NCBI RefSeq assembly: GCF_015351765.1 | Contig: NZ_JADKQA010000002.1 | Span: 113,402-177,401 of the forward strand | Direction of reading: 5' to 3' | DNA from: Clostridium vitabionis | Lineage (GTDB): Bacteria > Bacillota > Clostridia > Lachnospirales > Lachnospiraceae | Length of the DNA: 64,000 bases | Shown: positions 43,857-54,029 of the stretch, in pieces | Layout of the letters: each line of letters begins with the position of its first letter | How positions within the stretch are numbered: the stretch's first letter is position 1 | Program-made: the position numbers and the translations under genes | Notes under the pieces: generated by a model | Database searches by the model: none | Told to the model about the DNA's origin: nothing | Seen by the model: only the letters and a program-made list of their open reading frames with translations

Positions 43857-45011
43857 ATGCAGAAGGATTTTCATTATTATGCCGCCTGCTGCGCGGCGAT
43901 TCTGGCGGGGTATTCCGCGGAGGACAGCATCCGGATCGCTTACAGCGACCAGTTCACGGACTGCTGTACGAGGCCCCTGCTCAGGAAGATGCACGCGCCG
44001 CTCTCGGCGGTCACAACCCAGGTTCCGGCGGAGATGGTCAATGCCCGGACCGACATCCTGGGGCTGCAGGACATCACCAGGATCTGGGCCTCGTTCCATT
44101 TTCTGCCCTATGACCTGGAAGCGGATCTCCCCGGTAAGCCGAAGGGCTACCGGAACAAATACCGGCTGATCTGCAATCCCAACGGGCCGCTCCTCGCGGA
44201 GACCGTGAACCTCGCGAAGAAGGCGGGGAGCCTCCAGGCGGCAGGGCTTGCCATGCACATCCTGTCGGACACCTGGGCGCACCGGTATTTTGCCGGCACC
44301 CCCTCCCTGGTGATCAACAATACCAATGAGCATTTCTTCGAGATCCTGCCGGGCGGGAAGGAGAGGAAGATCCTGTTCCGGCACAATCCGCGGGCGGCGG
44401 ACGACCTAGAGAACAGCTGCTACCTCAGCAGCGTCTATCAGGAGAATGAATATTCGGTCATGAACCTCGGCCACGGCAGGGCGGGGCATCTCCCGGATTA
44501 CAGCTTTATCCGCTACCGCTACCTGCCGGCGTGGGGGGAGTACGCCGAGGTCGTGAAGGATAATCCGGAGGATTACTATCACGCCTTTGCGCAGATGGTC
44601 TACGCGCTGCGTTATCTCCGGGGAGCGGAGCCGGAATTCCGGACAGATACCTACGCCTGGGATATCGTGCGTCCTTGGGAGACGGAGATCCGGGACATTC
44701 TCGGCCGCCGCCAGCCGGATGCCTGTGCGGACTGGAAGCGGTTCGGGGAGAAACTTGCCGGCTGTGGACTTCCGGATTTTGATGGAGACCGCTTTCCGGA
44801 AGAGTATCTTGCGGCGCCGGAGGGCGGGAAAGAGAGCAGCGATGCGGGGAAATTTCTCTTCGCTGCCATGGCACAGAAGAGCATGGTCACGGGCAGGATT
44901 TTCCACTCGGGCAGCCTTCTCGCGGGATACTCCCTGGATTTCGGAAAGAAGATCCGCGGGATCCGTGATTTTTACGAGCTGATCAAAATTTATCAGGAGG
45001 GCGGCAGATGA
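43857..45011 (+). CDS. DUF6765-like protein, possible zinc hydrolase
   Basis: 384 residues beginning MQKDFHYYAACCAAILAGYS, which resembles DUF6765 proteins (recalled from the family, not searched). Conserved-looking metal-type motifs are DFHYY at the N-terminus and HILSDTWAHRYF near residue 130, similar in style to the His/Asp zinc clusters of phospholipase C/P1-nuclease folds. No signal peptide, so probably cytoplasmic. No strong RBS precedes the ATG, consistent with coupling to the preceding gene. It overlaps the next gene by 4 bp (ATGA). Function unknown. Confidence 0.65.
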   Translation: MQKDFHYYAACCAAILAGYSAEDSIRIAYSDQFTDCCTRPLLRKMHAPLSAVTTQVPAEMVNARTDILGLQDITRIWASFHFLPYDLEADLPGKPKGYRNKYRLICNPNGPLLAETVNLAKKAGSLQAAGLAMHILSDTWAHRYFAGTPSLVINNTNEHFFEILPGGKERKILFRHNPRAADDLENSCYLSSVYQENEYSVMNLGHGRAGHLPDYSFIRYRYLPAWGEYAEVVKDNPEDYYHAFAQMVYALRYLRGAEPEFRTDTYAWDIVRPWETEIRDILGRRQPDACADWKRFGEKLAGCGLPDFDGDRFPEEYLAAPEGGKESSDAGKFLFAAMAQKSMVTGRIFHSGSLLAGYSLDFGKKIRGIRDFYELIKIYQEGGR

Positions 45012-45541
45012 ACCGCATGCAGAAAATCCGGAGCTTCCTGATCGGGGTTGGCATGCTTGCCTGCGCCGTGGCGATGATGGCCTATCCGGGACAGGGAATC
45101 TACGCGGTGATGCTTCTTCTGGGCACATCCCTCTTTCTCCGCGGCCTCCGAAAGGTGGTCTATTTTTTCACGATGGCGAGATTTATGGTGGGTGGGAATT
45201 CCATCCTCTACCGGGGCATGATCCAGGCGGACTGCGGCCTCTTTTTCGCGATGCTCGCTGACATCCCGCGGATCTACGCGATGATTTACCTGCTGGCGGG
45301 CTATGCGGTATCCGGCCTCGCCAAAATCTACGGGGCAGTGTACGCGCGGCGGATGGGGGCGGCAAACTGGCGCATCAGGCTGTTCTGGGGCATTTTCCAT
45401 GTGCTGATCTTTGCGGTCTGCCTGTTCTTCCTGTCCTCCGTGAAGGCGCTGGTGGCGGTCTACTGCATCGGGCTGGTTTCCTCGGGGATCATGCATATCA
45501 CCAATGCATTCCGTCGGACGGCTATCGTCTATATCCGGTGA
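45008..45541 (+). CDS. DUF308/HdeD-like membrane protein
   Basis: 177-residue integral membrane protein with about six short hydrophobic segments in pairs (FLIGVGMLACAVAMMAYPG, YAVMLLLGTSLFLRGL, and so on), the pattern of the HdeD/DUF308 family. HdeD members are linked to acid stress in enterics; that role cannot be assumed here. It overlaps the upstream DUF6765-like gene by 4 bp and uses its AGGAGG (44995), so the two are translationally coupled. Confidence 0.6.
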   Translation: MNRMQKIRSFLIGVGMLACAVAMMAYPGQGIYAVMLLLGTSLFLRGLRKVVYFFTMARFMVGGNSILYRGMIQADCGLFFAMLADIPRIYAMIYLLAGYAVSGLAKIYGAVYARRMGAANWRIRLFWGIFHVLIFAVCLFFLSSVKALVAVYCIGLVSSGIMHITNAFRRTAIVYIR

Positions 45542-45594
45542 CCGGAGGCATGGGCGGGAGATTTTCCGGAAATGATGATCAGAAGGAGGATTTT

Positions 45595-46248
45595 ATGATG
45601 AGCAGTGAAGAAAAATCCGCTTCGATGAGCGGGGAGAAGAAAGAGATCCCGGTTAAGCCGACGCCTTCCATTCCGGAGGGCACGAGGCTGGATGCCGGGA
45701 TTTCCTGGGATGATGCCCTGGAGCTTTTGAAAAAATACAATCAGGATGAGTTCCACATTATTCATGGGAAGACCGTGTCCGGCCTGATGAGATATTACGC
45801 GGGGAAGTACGATCCGGAAAATGCGGATTTCTGGGCAATTGTCGGCCTTCTGCACGACCTCGACTGGGAAATGTGGCAGGATCCGATGGTGCATACCGTG
45901 AAGACGGCGGAGCTTCTCGATGAAGCGGGGGTCAATATGCAGGTTGCCCATGCGATCCAGACGCACAATGAGCACAATCCGGCGCTCCCGAAGCCGGTGC
46001 ACAGGATGGAGCGAGTGCTCTGGGCCTGCGATGAGCTGTCCGGGCTGCTCGGCGCGATCGTTCTGATGTATCCGTCCCACTCCGCGCAGGATCTGAATCT
46101 GAAGTCCGTGAAGAAAAAGTTCAAGGATAAGCGGTTCGCGGCGGGCTGCGACCGGGACAACATCCGCAGGGGGGCCGAGCTGAACGGCATGGAGCTGGAC
46201 GAGCTGCTGTCGTCCATGATCACGGCATATCAGGCGGTGTGTGATTGA
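45595..46248 (+). CDS. HD-domain phosphohydrolase-like protein
   Basis: 217-residue HD-superfamily protein. The metal motif is LLHDLDWEMW near residue 95, with supporting histidines in HGKTVSG, MVHTVKTAELL and THNEHN. The C-terminal part (KKFKDKRFAAGCDRDNI) is helical and typical of small HD proteins in Clostridia. Substrate unknown, likely a nucleotide or other phosphate ester. RBS AGGAGG 5 nt before the ATG. It lies 53 bp after the membrane gene and 65 bp before the nitroreductase. Confidence 0.78.
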   Translation: MMSSEEKSASMSGEKKEIPVKPTPSIPEGTRLDAGISWDDALELLKKYNQDEFHIIHGKTVSGLMRYYAGKYDPENADFWAIVGLLHDLDWEMWQDPMVHTVKTAELLDEAGVNMQVAHAIQTHNEHNPALPKPVHRMERVLWACDELSGLLGAIVLMYPSHSAQDLNLKSVKKKFKDKRFAAGCDRDNIRRGAELNGMELDELLSSMITAYQAVCD

Positions 46249-46313
46249 GGTTTCCCTCAAGAGGGGCGAATCTTCTGCGAGAAATTCCGCGAAGAGACAA
46301 GGAGGAAATAAAA

Positions 46314-46838
46314 ATGTGTGATATTTTGAACGTGCTGATGGGCAGGCGGTCGGTCCGGAAATACCGGAAGGATCCGGTTCCGGAGGAGCTTCTGGAGAAA
46401 ATTCTTGAGGCCGGTCTCTACGCGCCGACCGGGATGAACCGGCAGCAGACGATTATCCTGAAGATCACGGATCCGGACACTGTGCGCAGCCTCGGCTTCA
46501 TCAACGGCCGGCTCATGGGCAGTGAGGGGATGGACGCATTCTACGGCGCGCCGGCGGTTCTCGCGGTGCTCTCCCCGAAGGATGATCCGACAGCCGTCGA
46601 GGACGGGTGCAGTGTGATCGCCAATATGCTGAACGAGGCGGCTTCCCTCGGCCTCGGCTCCTGCTGGATCCACCGCGGAAAGAAGCAGTTTGAGACGCCG
46701 GAGGGGCAGGAAATCCTCCGGAGAGCCGGCATTGACCCGGACGCCTATCTCGGGATTGACAATGTGATCGTCGGCTATGCCGACGGCCCGCAGCCGGAGG
46801 CGGCACCGCGGAAAGAGGGGCGGATCTTCTCCCTCTGA
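46314..46838 (+). CDS. nitroreductase family FMN oxidoreductase
   Basis: 174-residue nitroreductase-fold protein. The FMN-phosphate motif RRSVRKYRKDPV is near the N-terminus, with APTGMNRQQT and ASLGLGSCWIHRGK typical of the family. It likely uses NAD(P)H to reduce a nitro-, quinone- or enoate-type compound; the substrate cannot be told. RBS AGGAGG 7 nt before ATG. It is followed by a dense block of dispersed repeats rather than its own terminator. Confidence 0.88.
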   Translation: MCDILNVLMGRRSVRKYRKDPVPEELLEKILEAGLYAPTGMNRQQTIILKITDPDTVRSLGFINGRLMGSEGMDAFYGAPAVLAVLSPKDDPTAVEDGCSVIANMLNEAASLGLGSCWIHRGKKQFETPEGQEILRRAGIDPDAYLGIDNVIVGYADGPQPEAAPRKEGRIFSL

Positions 46839-46854
46839 GCGGCGGGGATGATCA

Positions 46855-47096
46855 ACTAAACTCGCACTTCGCCCGCTGGGCTCGTGCCCCGCTCCGCGGA
46901 TAGCCACTCCACTAAACTCGGACTGCGCTTTCGCTTGTCCTCGTTAAGTGTCTGGTTATTGTTAAGTGCTCTGCATAAGCAAATTTGCTAAGTTCGAACT
47001 GCGCTCACGCTTGTTCTCACTAAGCAAATTCGCATAGCTCGCACTAAACTCGCGCTTCGCCCGCTGGGCTCGCGCGTGTTAAGTGCTCTGCATAAA
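46855..47096 (+). repeat. block of four dispersed palindromic repeats
   Basis: Copies begin at 46855, 46911, 46988 and 47043 and fill the whole gap between the nitroreductase gene and the enolase terminator. The first and last match the family consensus. The middle two are diverged but keep the fold, with paired changes: GGAC/GTCC in one and GAAC/GTTC in the other, plus conserved GCG/CGC inner stems. Confidence 0.7.
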
Positions 47097-47140
47097 AAAG
47101 GCCGGAGGACCGGGGAGATGATTTCCCCGGCCTCCGGCCT
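47094..47140 (-). terminator. terminator of enolase gene
   Basis: AGGCCGGAGG-A-CCGGGGA pairs with TCCCCGGCCTCCGGCCT (17 bp, one bulge). On the minus strand it is followed by TTTTTT, 100 bp past the enolase stop. Confidence 0.85.
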
Positions 47141-47240
47141 GATATTTTTCTCTGTTTTCCACCGCGAATCTGCGAATCCGGGGAACACCCCCGCGCTTTC
47201 CTGGCAGAGCAGGGGAATGTCCCGCTTTGTCCCCGCCGGA

Positions 47241-48650
<1,410 letters not shown>

Positions 48651-48758
48651 CTAGATTCGTTATACCTAATTTTGCAGATATTGTCAACTTTTGTGCGGCA
48701 TTTCTGTCGGTATGGCTATCCAGCTGCCCCGGGTGGATGCACCCGGGGCAGGGGAGGA

Positions 48759-50594
48759 TTACTGTTCCTTGTGAGACTTCGCGTGGCTCGGAGCAACGTA
48801 GTGGCCGTTCTCCTTCTTCACCAGCTTGCCTTCTTTGACGAGTTCGTTCGGGCTGTAGATATCATTGATATTCCAGCAGCCGGGGGTAGGAACGACGATA
48901 TTTTCCATCGGGGCTTCCACCAGGAACGGGCGTCCCTCGCGGTTGGCCTGTATGGCCTTCTCCAGGGCTGGCTTAAATTCATCCGCGGACTTTACGCAGA
49001 TGGACTCGACACCGTAATCTCTGGCGATCGCCGCGTAGGAGATGAAGTATTTCTCCCCATCCGCCTTCACGAACTGTGTGCCGAACTTGGTCTGATAGTT
49101 CGCATTCTCGAGGCCGGCGATCGTGCCGAACTGGGAGTTATTCATGACAACCCAGGTGCAGGCGATGCCGTGCTCAACTGCTGCCGCGAGGACGGCCACG
49201 TTGATGCCGAAGCCGCCGTCGCCGGTCAGATTGATCGCGATCTTGTCCGGAGCTGCGAGCTTGCCGCCGAGAACTGCCGCCGGCCCGAAGCCCATGGTCG
49301 CAAGTCCGGAGGAGTGGTGGATGCTGCCGGGAACCGTGATGTCAAATTCCTGCGCGACGCCGTTCTTGTTCCAGCCGACGTCCGTGAAGATCTGGGAATC
49401 CTCCGGAATGACTGCCTTGACATCCTTCAGGATGCGCTGCGGGGTCATTGGGAAACGGCTGTCGTTCGAGATCGCCTCATTCTGCTTCTTGAAATCTGCC
49501 TTTGCCTTGGCAATTCTTGCGCGGAGCTCCGGATTCGACTTTCCTGCCGGGCAGATCTTCTTCACCTCGTCAAGAATCTGGCGGAGCGCTTCCTTGAGGT
49601 CGCCCTGCGCGCCGATCTCCACCGGGTAGTTGCGCCCGATCTCGGCGGGATCGATATCGATCTGGAGGAAGGTGGTCTTGTCCGGATCGAAGGTCACGCC
49701 CGGATACCAGGAGGAACTGTCCGCCTCACCGAAGCGGGTGCCGAGGCCGAGGATAACGTCAGCATTTTTCGTCAGAGAGTGGGTGAATTCCAGACCCCAG
49801 AAACCGGTCTGGCCGATCATCAGCGGGTGGAGGTCAGAGAGGCAGCCCTGGCCGGCGAGTGTGCGGGAAACCGGGATGTCCAGGAATTCAGCGAGGGCAG
49901 CCAGTTCATCAGAAGCCTTGGCGAGGAGAATGCCGCCGCCGGCGTGGAGTACCGGGTTCTTCGCCTCTACCAGCTTCTTCGCGATTGCTGCCGCAGCTTT
50001 CTGGGAAATGCCTGCGCGCTCGGTCTCGTGGCTTTCTTTATAGGTTCTTGCCCAGAGTTCTTCGTCCATCTCCCGGGAGAACATGTCCATCGGGACATCG
50101 ATGAGGACCGGACCCGGGCGGCCGCCCTCGGCAAGACGGAAGGCGCGGTCAAGGATGTAGGGAAAAGCCTCCACATCGTCGACTCTCCAGGCCCTCTTCA
50201 CCACCGGGCGGAGCAGCTCATACTGGTTGCCGTCCTCGTGGAGCTGGATTTCCTGGTGCGCATGGCGGCCGAAATAGTAGCTCGGAACATCGCCGGCGAT
50301 GACGACCATCGGGATGGAATCGAGCTGGGCGTTTGCGACACCGGTGATGACATTGGTGATGCCTGGGCCAAGGTGGCACATCACGACGGAAGCCTTGCCG
50401 GTCACGCGGGCGTAGCCGTCGGCCGCGGTGGAAGCAATCGCCTCGTGGCGGGTGCCGATGTACTCGATTTTTTTGCTCCTGGAGAGAGCATCCAGCATGC
50501 CGATGACGGTATGCCCGCACAGGCCGAACAGCTTGGTCGTGCCGCGACGCTCAAGATAATCTACAATCAGGTCAGATACCAGTTTCTTTGCCAT
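48759..50594 (-). CDS. thiamine-pyrophosphate-dependent enzyme, acetolactate-synthase-like
   Basis: 611-residue TPP enzyme of the acetolactate synthase/glyoxylate carboligase superfamily. The catalytic glutamate is in RHEAIASTAADGYAR, and the TPP/Mg motif is GDGGFGINVAVLAAAVEHG...MNN. Three-domain organisation is complete. It lacks an adjacent small regulatory subunit and branched-chain genes, so a dedicated ALS role is doubtful; sulfoacetaldehyde acetyltransferase, carboligase or decarboxylase functions are alternatives. Start 50594 with TGGAGG 5 nt away. It is divergent from a LysR regulator with a matching operator, which suggests substrate-induced expression. Confidence 0.85.
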   Translation of the reverse strand: MAKKLVSDLIVDYLERRGTTKLFGLCGHTVIGMLDALSRSKKIEYIGTRHEAIASTAADGYARVTGKASVVMCHLGPGITNVITGVANAQLDSIPMVVIAGDVPSYYFGRHAHQEIQLHEDGNQYELLRPVVKRAWRVDDVEAFPYILDRAFRLAEGGRPGPVLIDVPMDMFSREMDEELWARTYKESHETERAGISQKAAAAIAKKLVEAKNPVLHAGGGILLAKASDELAALAEFLDIPVSRTLAGQGCLSDLHPLMIGQTGFWGLEFTHSLTKNADVILGLGTRFGEADSSSWYPGVTFDPDKTTFLQIDIDPAEIGRNYPVEIGAQGDLKEALRQILDEVKKICPAGKSNPELRARIAKAKADFKKQNEAISNDSRFPMTPQRILKDVKAVIPEDSQIFTDVGWNKNGVAQEFDITVPGSIHHSSGLATMGFGPAAVLGGKLAAPDKIAINLTGDGGFGINVAVLAAAVEHGIACTWVVMNNSQFGTIAGLENANYQTKFGTQFVKADGEKYFISYAAIARDYGVESICVKSADEFKPALEKAIQANREGRPFLVEAPMENIVVPTPGCWNINDIYSPNELVKEGKLVKKENGHYVAPSHAKSHKEQ

Positions 50595-50720
50595 GACAGC
50601 CTCCATTTTCTTCAATTTCCATGCGGCCGGGAAGGATTTCCCAACCGGTCTAACGCTTTCTTTTTACTTTATCTTAGCGGTGGCGGGTGATTTCGTCCAA
50701 GTCATGTCGATGATGACAGG

Positions 50721-50737
50721 TATCACAATTCGTGATA
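50721..50737. promoter_or_regulatory. LysR-type operator
   Basis: TATCAC-AATTC-GTGATA, a perfect 6-bp inverted repeat containing the T-N11-A motif of LysR regulators, 87 bp before the LysR start. A second dyad GTCAT-N7-ATGAC lies at 50701-50717. Confidence 0.7.
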
Positions 50738-50824
50738 ATATGAAAGCCAAGTACCGATAACTTGTGCTGGCAGATTGCGGGGGCGGAGGATGCGGCCGCA
50801 TTTCCCGCCGGGAGGGCTGTGTGG

Positions 50825-51715
50825 ATGGATCTCTATGTGATGCGCTATGTCGTCAGTGTTGCCGAGTACGGCAATTTCAGCCAGGCAGCCGCGGCCTGCC
50901 ATGTCGGGCAGCCGGCGCTCTCCCAGCAGATTGCCAGGCTGGAGAGGGAGATCGGCGTACCGCTGTTCTACCGCAATTCCCGGGGCGCGGTGCCCACGGA
51001 AGCCGGAAAGGAATATGTGCGGCGGGCGAAGGTCATTCTTGCCCTGAACAACGACCTGGACGCGCAGATGTCTGCATTTGCCGGGTTTCGGCGGGGGACG
51101 CTCACGCTGGGCCTGATCACCAGTCTGGAATGTATCGAGTTCGGCGACATGATGGCTTCCTTCATGCGGAATTACCCGGAGATCTCCTTCAGCATCCGCC
51201 AGTTTGGAAGCTACCAGCTTCTGGATATGCTGGCCGACCACAGCATCGACATGGCTTTCCTGAATAAGCCGATTGAACGGCAGATCCCCGCGGCGATCAA
51301 CTTCCGGAAGCTCGGCGAGGACCGTTATGACCTCGCGGTTCCCTACGACCACCGGCTGTCTGGGGAGAAGGAGGTCTCCATCCGCGACCTGAAAGATGAG
51401 CGGTTTATCTTTCATCAGCCGTGGCAGATCGCCTCGGAGCTGGTCACCCGGGCATGCGCGGAGGCAGGGTTTGCGCCGGATATCGCGTGCCGTTCCGGAG
51501 AGCCGTCCATCAGCATCAACATGGTGCAGGGCGGCATGGGGGTAGCCGTCCTCCCCTCGGAGGAGTTCGCGAAGAGGAAGCTGAACGGGGTAGTCCATGT
51601 CCGCCTCCGGGAAAATATCATCAAGGAGGTCGGCATGGCGTGGCGCAAGGACAGTGAATCGCCGCTCATCCGGACGCTTGTGGAGTTCGCCGGCGAGTGG
51701 GCGAGGGAGATTTAG
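50825..51715 (+). CDS. LysR-family transcriptional regulator
   Basis: 296-residue LysR regulator. The N-terminal helix-turn-helix (about 17-45; GNFSQAAAACHVGQPALSQQ) is standard, followed by the effector-binding half (LTLGLITSLECIEFGD onward). The ATG at 50825 follows GGGAGG by 9 nt. Divergent from the TPP enzyme gene and probably its activator, with the operator in between. The co-inducer is unknown but should be the TPP enzyme's substrate or product. Confidence 0.93.
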   Translation: MDLYVMRYVVSVAEYGNFSQAAAACHVGQPALSQQIARLEREIGVPLFYRNSRGAVPTEAGKEYVRRAKVILALNNDLDAQMSAFAGFRRGTLTLGLITSLECIEFGDMMASFMRNYPEISFSIRQFGSYQLLDMLADHSIDMAFLNKPIERQIPAAINFRKLGEDRYDLAVPYDHRLSGEKEVSIRDLKDERFIFHQPWQIASELVTRACAEAGFAPDIACRSGEPSISINMVQGGMGVAVLPSEEFAKRKLNGVVHVRLRENIIKEVGMAWRKDSESPLIRTLVEFAGEWAREI

Positions 51716-51948
51716 GGCGGTTCGACGAGAAAGACGCTGGTGGCTTCCGCGGGGACAGTCACCGGGGTGGTCATCGCCTATGGGACCGCGAGCAGCGACG
51801 AAGTCCTGCCGCCGGGGAGTAGCAGTTTTGTCCGCGCTGTGCTATACTGTTGTCAGAATAAATTGCCAAGAATCTCCAAAATTGCAGAAAATATTCCAAG
51901 CAATTCCTACAACAGGACACTGCCGAATGACAGAGAAAAGGGCGGCTT

Positions 51949-52284
51949 ATGGCGGACATTCCCATGGAAAATGGCAGATACGGCTGGCTATACCCCGACG
52001 GCCGGTTTCGGGAGTCGGACTGGGGCACACACGCGGAAGAAGCACAGGAAATCATCCGGGAGGCCGGCTGCGGGCAGGAATTTGCCCGCAGCACCACGCT
52101 GAATGAGGGAGATTTCCTGTGCTTTCGCGGATTCTGCCTGATTCACAATCCGGGCAGGGGAAACCATGTCACGGTGACCCATGTGCGGCCGCTGACGAGA
52201 AAACAGCGGGAGTTCCTCTGCGCGTACTTCCTCAACCGGGGAGAGAAGCGGCTGGCGGAACGATATCTGGAGGAAGAATACTGA
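51949..52284 (+). CDS. uncharacterised small protein
   Basis: 111 residues, no family recognised. The start ATG at 51949 follows AAAGGGCGG. A TGC-extended TATACT at 51843-51848 could drive it. Composition is ordinary for the window. The central WLYPDGRFRESDWGTHAEEA and the C-terminal REFLCAYFLNRGEKRLAERY look structured, and two cysteines occur near NEGDFLCFRGFC. It lies between a LysR gene and the Wadjet operon, without clear partnership to either. The 233 bp upstream hold nothing else identifiable. Confidence 0.6.
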   Translation: MADIPMENGRYGWLYPDGRFRESDWGTHAEEAQEIIREAGCGQEFARSTTLNEGDFLCFRGFCLIHNPGRGNHVTVTHVRPLTRKQREFLCAYFLNRGEKRLAERYLEEEY

Positions 52285-52397
52285 ATGATTAGGCGTCCGC
52301 AATCTGCCCGATGAACACCGTGTGCAGGCTCCGCGTTTCTGTGTTAAGATAGAGTCGATTCTTTTGAGACGTTCTTTGATTTTCTGGAGTTTCCTGT

Positions 52398-54029
52398 ATG
52401 GGCAGACTTTTTGACAATGTTCCCCGGCGTTTTTTCAACCCGCTCGCCGCGGTCAGCAGCGGCAATACCTCCCAGCTCTACGCATCCTGCCTCTTGTCCT
52501 TCAACCAGGCATTCGCGATGAGCGCGCAGGTCAGCCGCGAGACGCTCCGGGACGCGGTGGTTGACATCCTCCTCGCGGAGCACGTCACGGATTTTGAGGA
52601 TCCGGAGATGGGCGCAGCGGTGATGGCAGACCGGGCAAATGGAGAGCCCTCGGGCAGCGATGACGGCGGGAAAACCGCGGATCTGTCCCAGCAGAGGATG
52701 GCATTTGCCAGCCGGATTCTCAGCTACCTTTCCCAGGATGACATCGGCTGGCTGGAGGAGGGCTTCGACAGCAGCACCTTCCGGCGGACGTACATGATGA
52801 CCGAGCAGGCGATGATTCTCGCGGGCTACATCGAGCGCGCCTCATCCCTGCGCGTGGACGAAATGTCCAACTACCTGTACAATACCTATCTTGCGCTCGA
52901 TGATTTTTCCCGCCACATGAACCTCCGGAAAAACAACAATCCCTACACCTCGGTGATCGTCAACGCGTACACGAATATCAGCAACCTCTGCGGCTCCCTG
53001 AAGATCCTGCGCCGCTCGATGAAGCGCATCGTCAAATCGGTGACCGGGAAGCTGACCTTCGAGGAACTCATGGACCACCTGACGGAATACCTCGACGGGG
53101 ATTTCATCGGGGAATTTACCCGCCTGGTGAATAATGAAAATGTTTCGCTTTTCAGCGGTCCCGTGATCACGATGCTGCATCGCCTGATGCGGGATGCGGA
53201 TATCCGGAATCTTTTTGTCGAGGACTGCATGCGGACGAACAAAGACCGGAACCTGAGCCGCGAGGGCGCGGAACGGCTGGTGGACGACCAGGTCTCCTAT
53301 GTTGTGGATTTCCTGGAAAATGGCTATGTCGCCCTCGTCCGGGAGATTCGGGAGCAGATGGTCGACTATATCATGATCGTCCGCCTGAAATTCAAGTTGA
53401 GCATGGAGCTCTCGGAGGAGAGCCGCGATGTGGTCGGCCGTTTCCTCCGGAAGCTCGCGGAGCTTGACCCGGATGCCGATACGCCTGCGGATCTCGCCGA
53501 CGCGCTGGAGATTCTCCATGCGGAATTCATTTCCCCGCGCTCTGTGCGCAACGCGCCGGTACGCCATGGGAAGATCAAGACAGTCGCGAGGGATGCGGAG
53601 GTTCTGAGCGATGAGGATCGGAGTGCGGCAAGAGATGCCCTCATGAAGGCGCAGGAATCCCCCTATACCCGGGAGAAGATGAAGGTTTACGCCAGCCACT
53701 TCCAGAAGAATGGCATGATCCGGGCTTCGGATCTTCCGCTGGAGACCCACGCGGATCTCCTGAACGATCTCGCGGCGTCGGCATTTGCCCCGGGAAATGG
53801 CATGCGCGCGGAGGTGGACAGCGCCTATCTGCGCTCCGGGGATATGGAGCTCCGGGATTTCACCCTGGTGGACGATCAGGCAGGGGAGATCAGGGGGAAG
53901 ACAGCGTCGCGCGGGTCGGCGCCCGCCGAAGGTGACGGCGCGGAGAGCGGCACCGGGGCGGGCGAGGAAGCCGCGGCGGGCAGCGTGAGGGGAAAGGAGG
54001 CCGTGAACGATGGAAAATCTGACCTATGA
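52398..54029 (+). CDS. jetA: Wadjet system protein JetA
   Basis: 543-residue JetA-type protein, the kleisin-like partner of the SMC-family motor in Wadjet plasmid defence. Predicted mostly helical, with long amphipathic segments (RMAFASRILSYLSQDD, FRRTYMMTEQAMILAGY, LRKLAELDPDADTPADLA). The disordered C-terminus is Gly/Ala/Glu-rich. The identification rests on gene order and helical character, since JetA families diverge strongly; it may be the DUF5716 class. Start ATG with GGAG 8 nt upstream. The end overlaps jetB by 20 nt. Confidence 0.75.
   Translation: MGRLFDNVPRRFFNPLAAVSSGNTSQLYASCLLSFNQAFAMSAQVSRETLRDAVVDILLAEHVTDFEDPEMGAAVMADRANGEPSGSDDGGKTADLSQQRMAFASRILSYLSQDDIGWLEEGFDSSTFRRTYMMTEQAMILAGYIERASSLRVDEMSNYLYNTYLALDDFSRHMNLRKNNNPYTSVIVNAYTNISNLCGSLKILRRSMKRIVKSVTGKLTFEELMDHLTEYLDGDFIGEFTRLVNNENVSLFSGPVITMLHRLMRDADIRNLFVEDCMRTNKDRNLSREGAERLVDDQVSYVVDFLENGYVALVREIREQMVDYIMIVRLKFKLSMELSEESRDVVGRFLRKLAELDPDADTPADLADALEILHAEFISPRSVRNAPVRHGKIKTVARDAEVLSDEDRSAARDALMKAQESPYTREKMKVYASHFQKNGMIRASDLPLETHADLLNDLAASAFAPGNGMRAEVDSAYLRSGDMELRDFTLVDDQAGEIRGKTASRGSAPAEGDGAESGTGAGEEAAAGSVRGKEAVNDGKSDL

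Noticed and set aside
51597-52106. Overlapping open frame across the LysR end and the following gap
   Set aside because: It overlaps a firm LysR gene in another frame and has no RBS. The 51949 gene is a better candidate.
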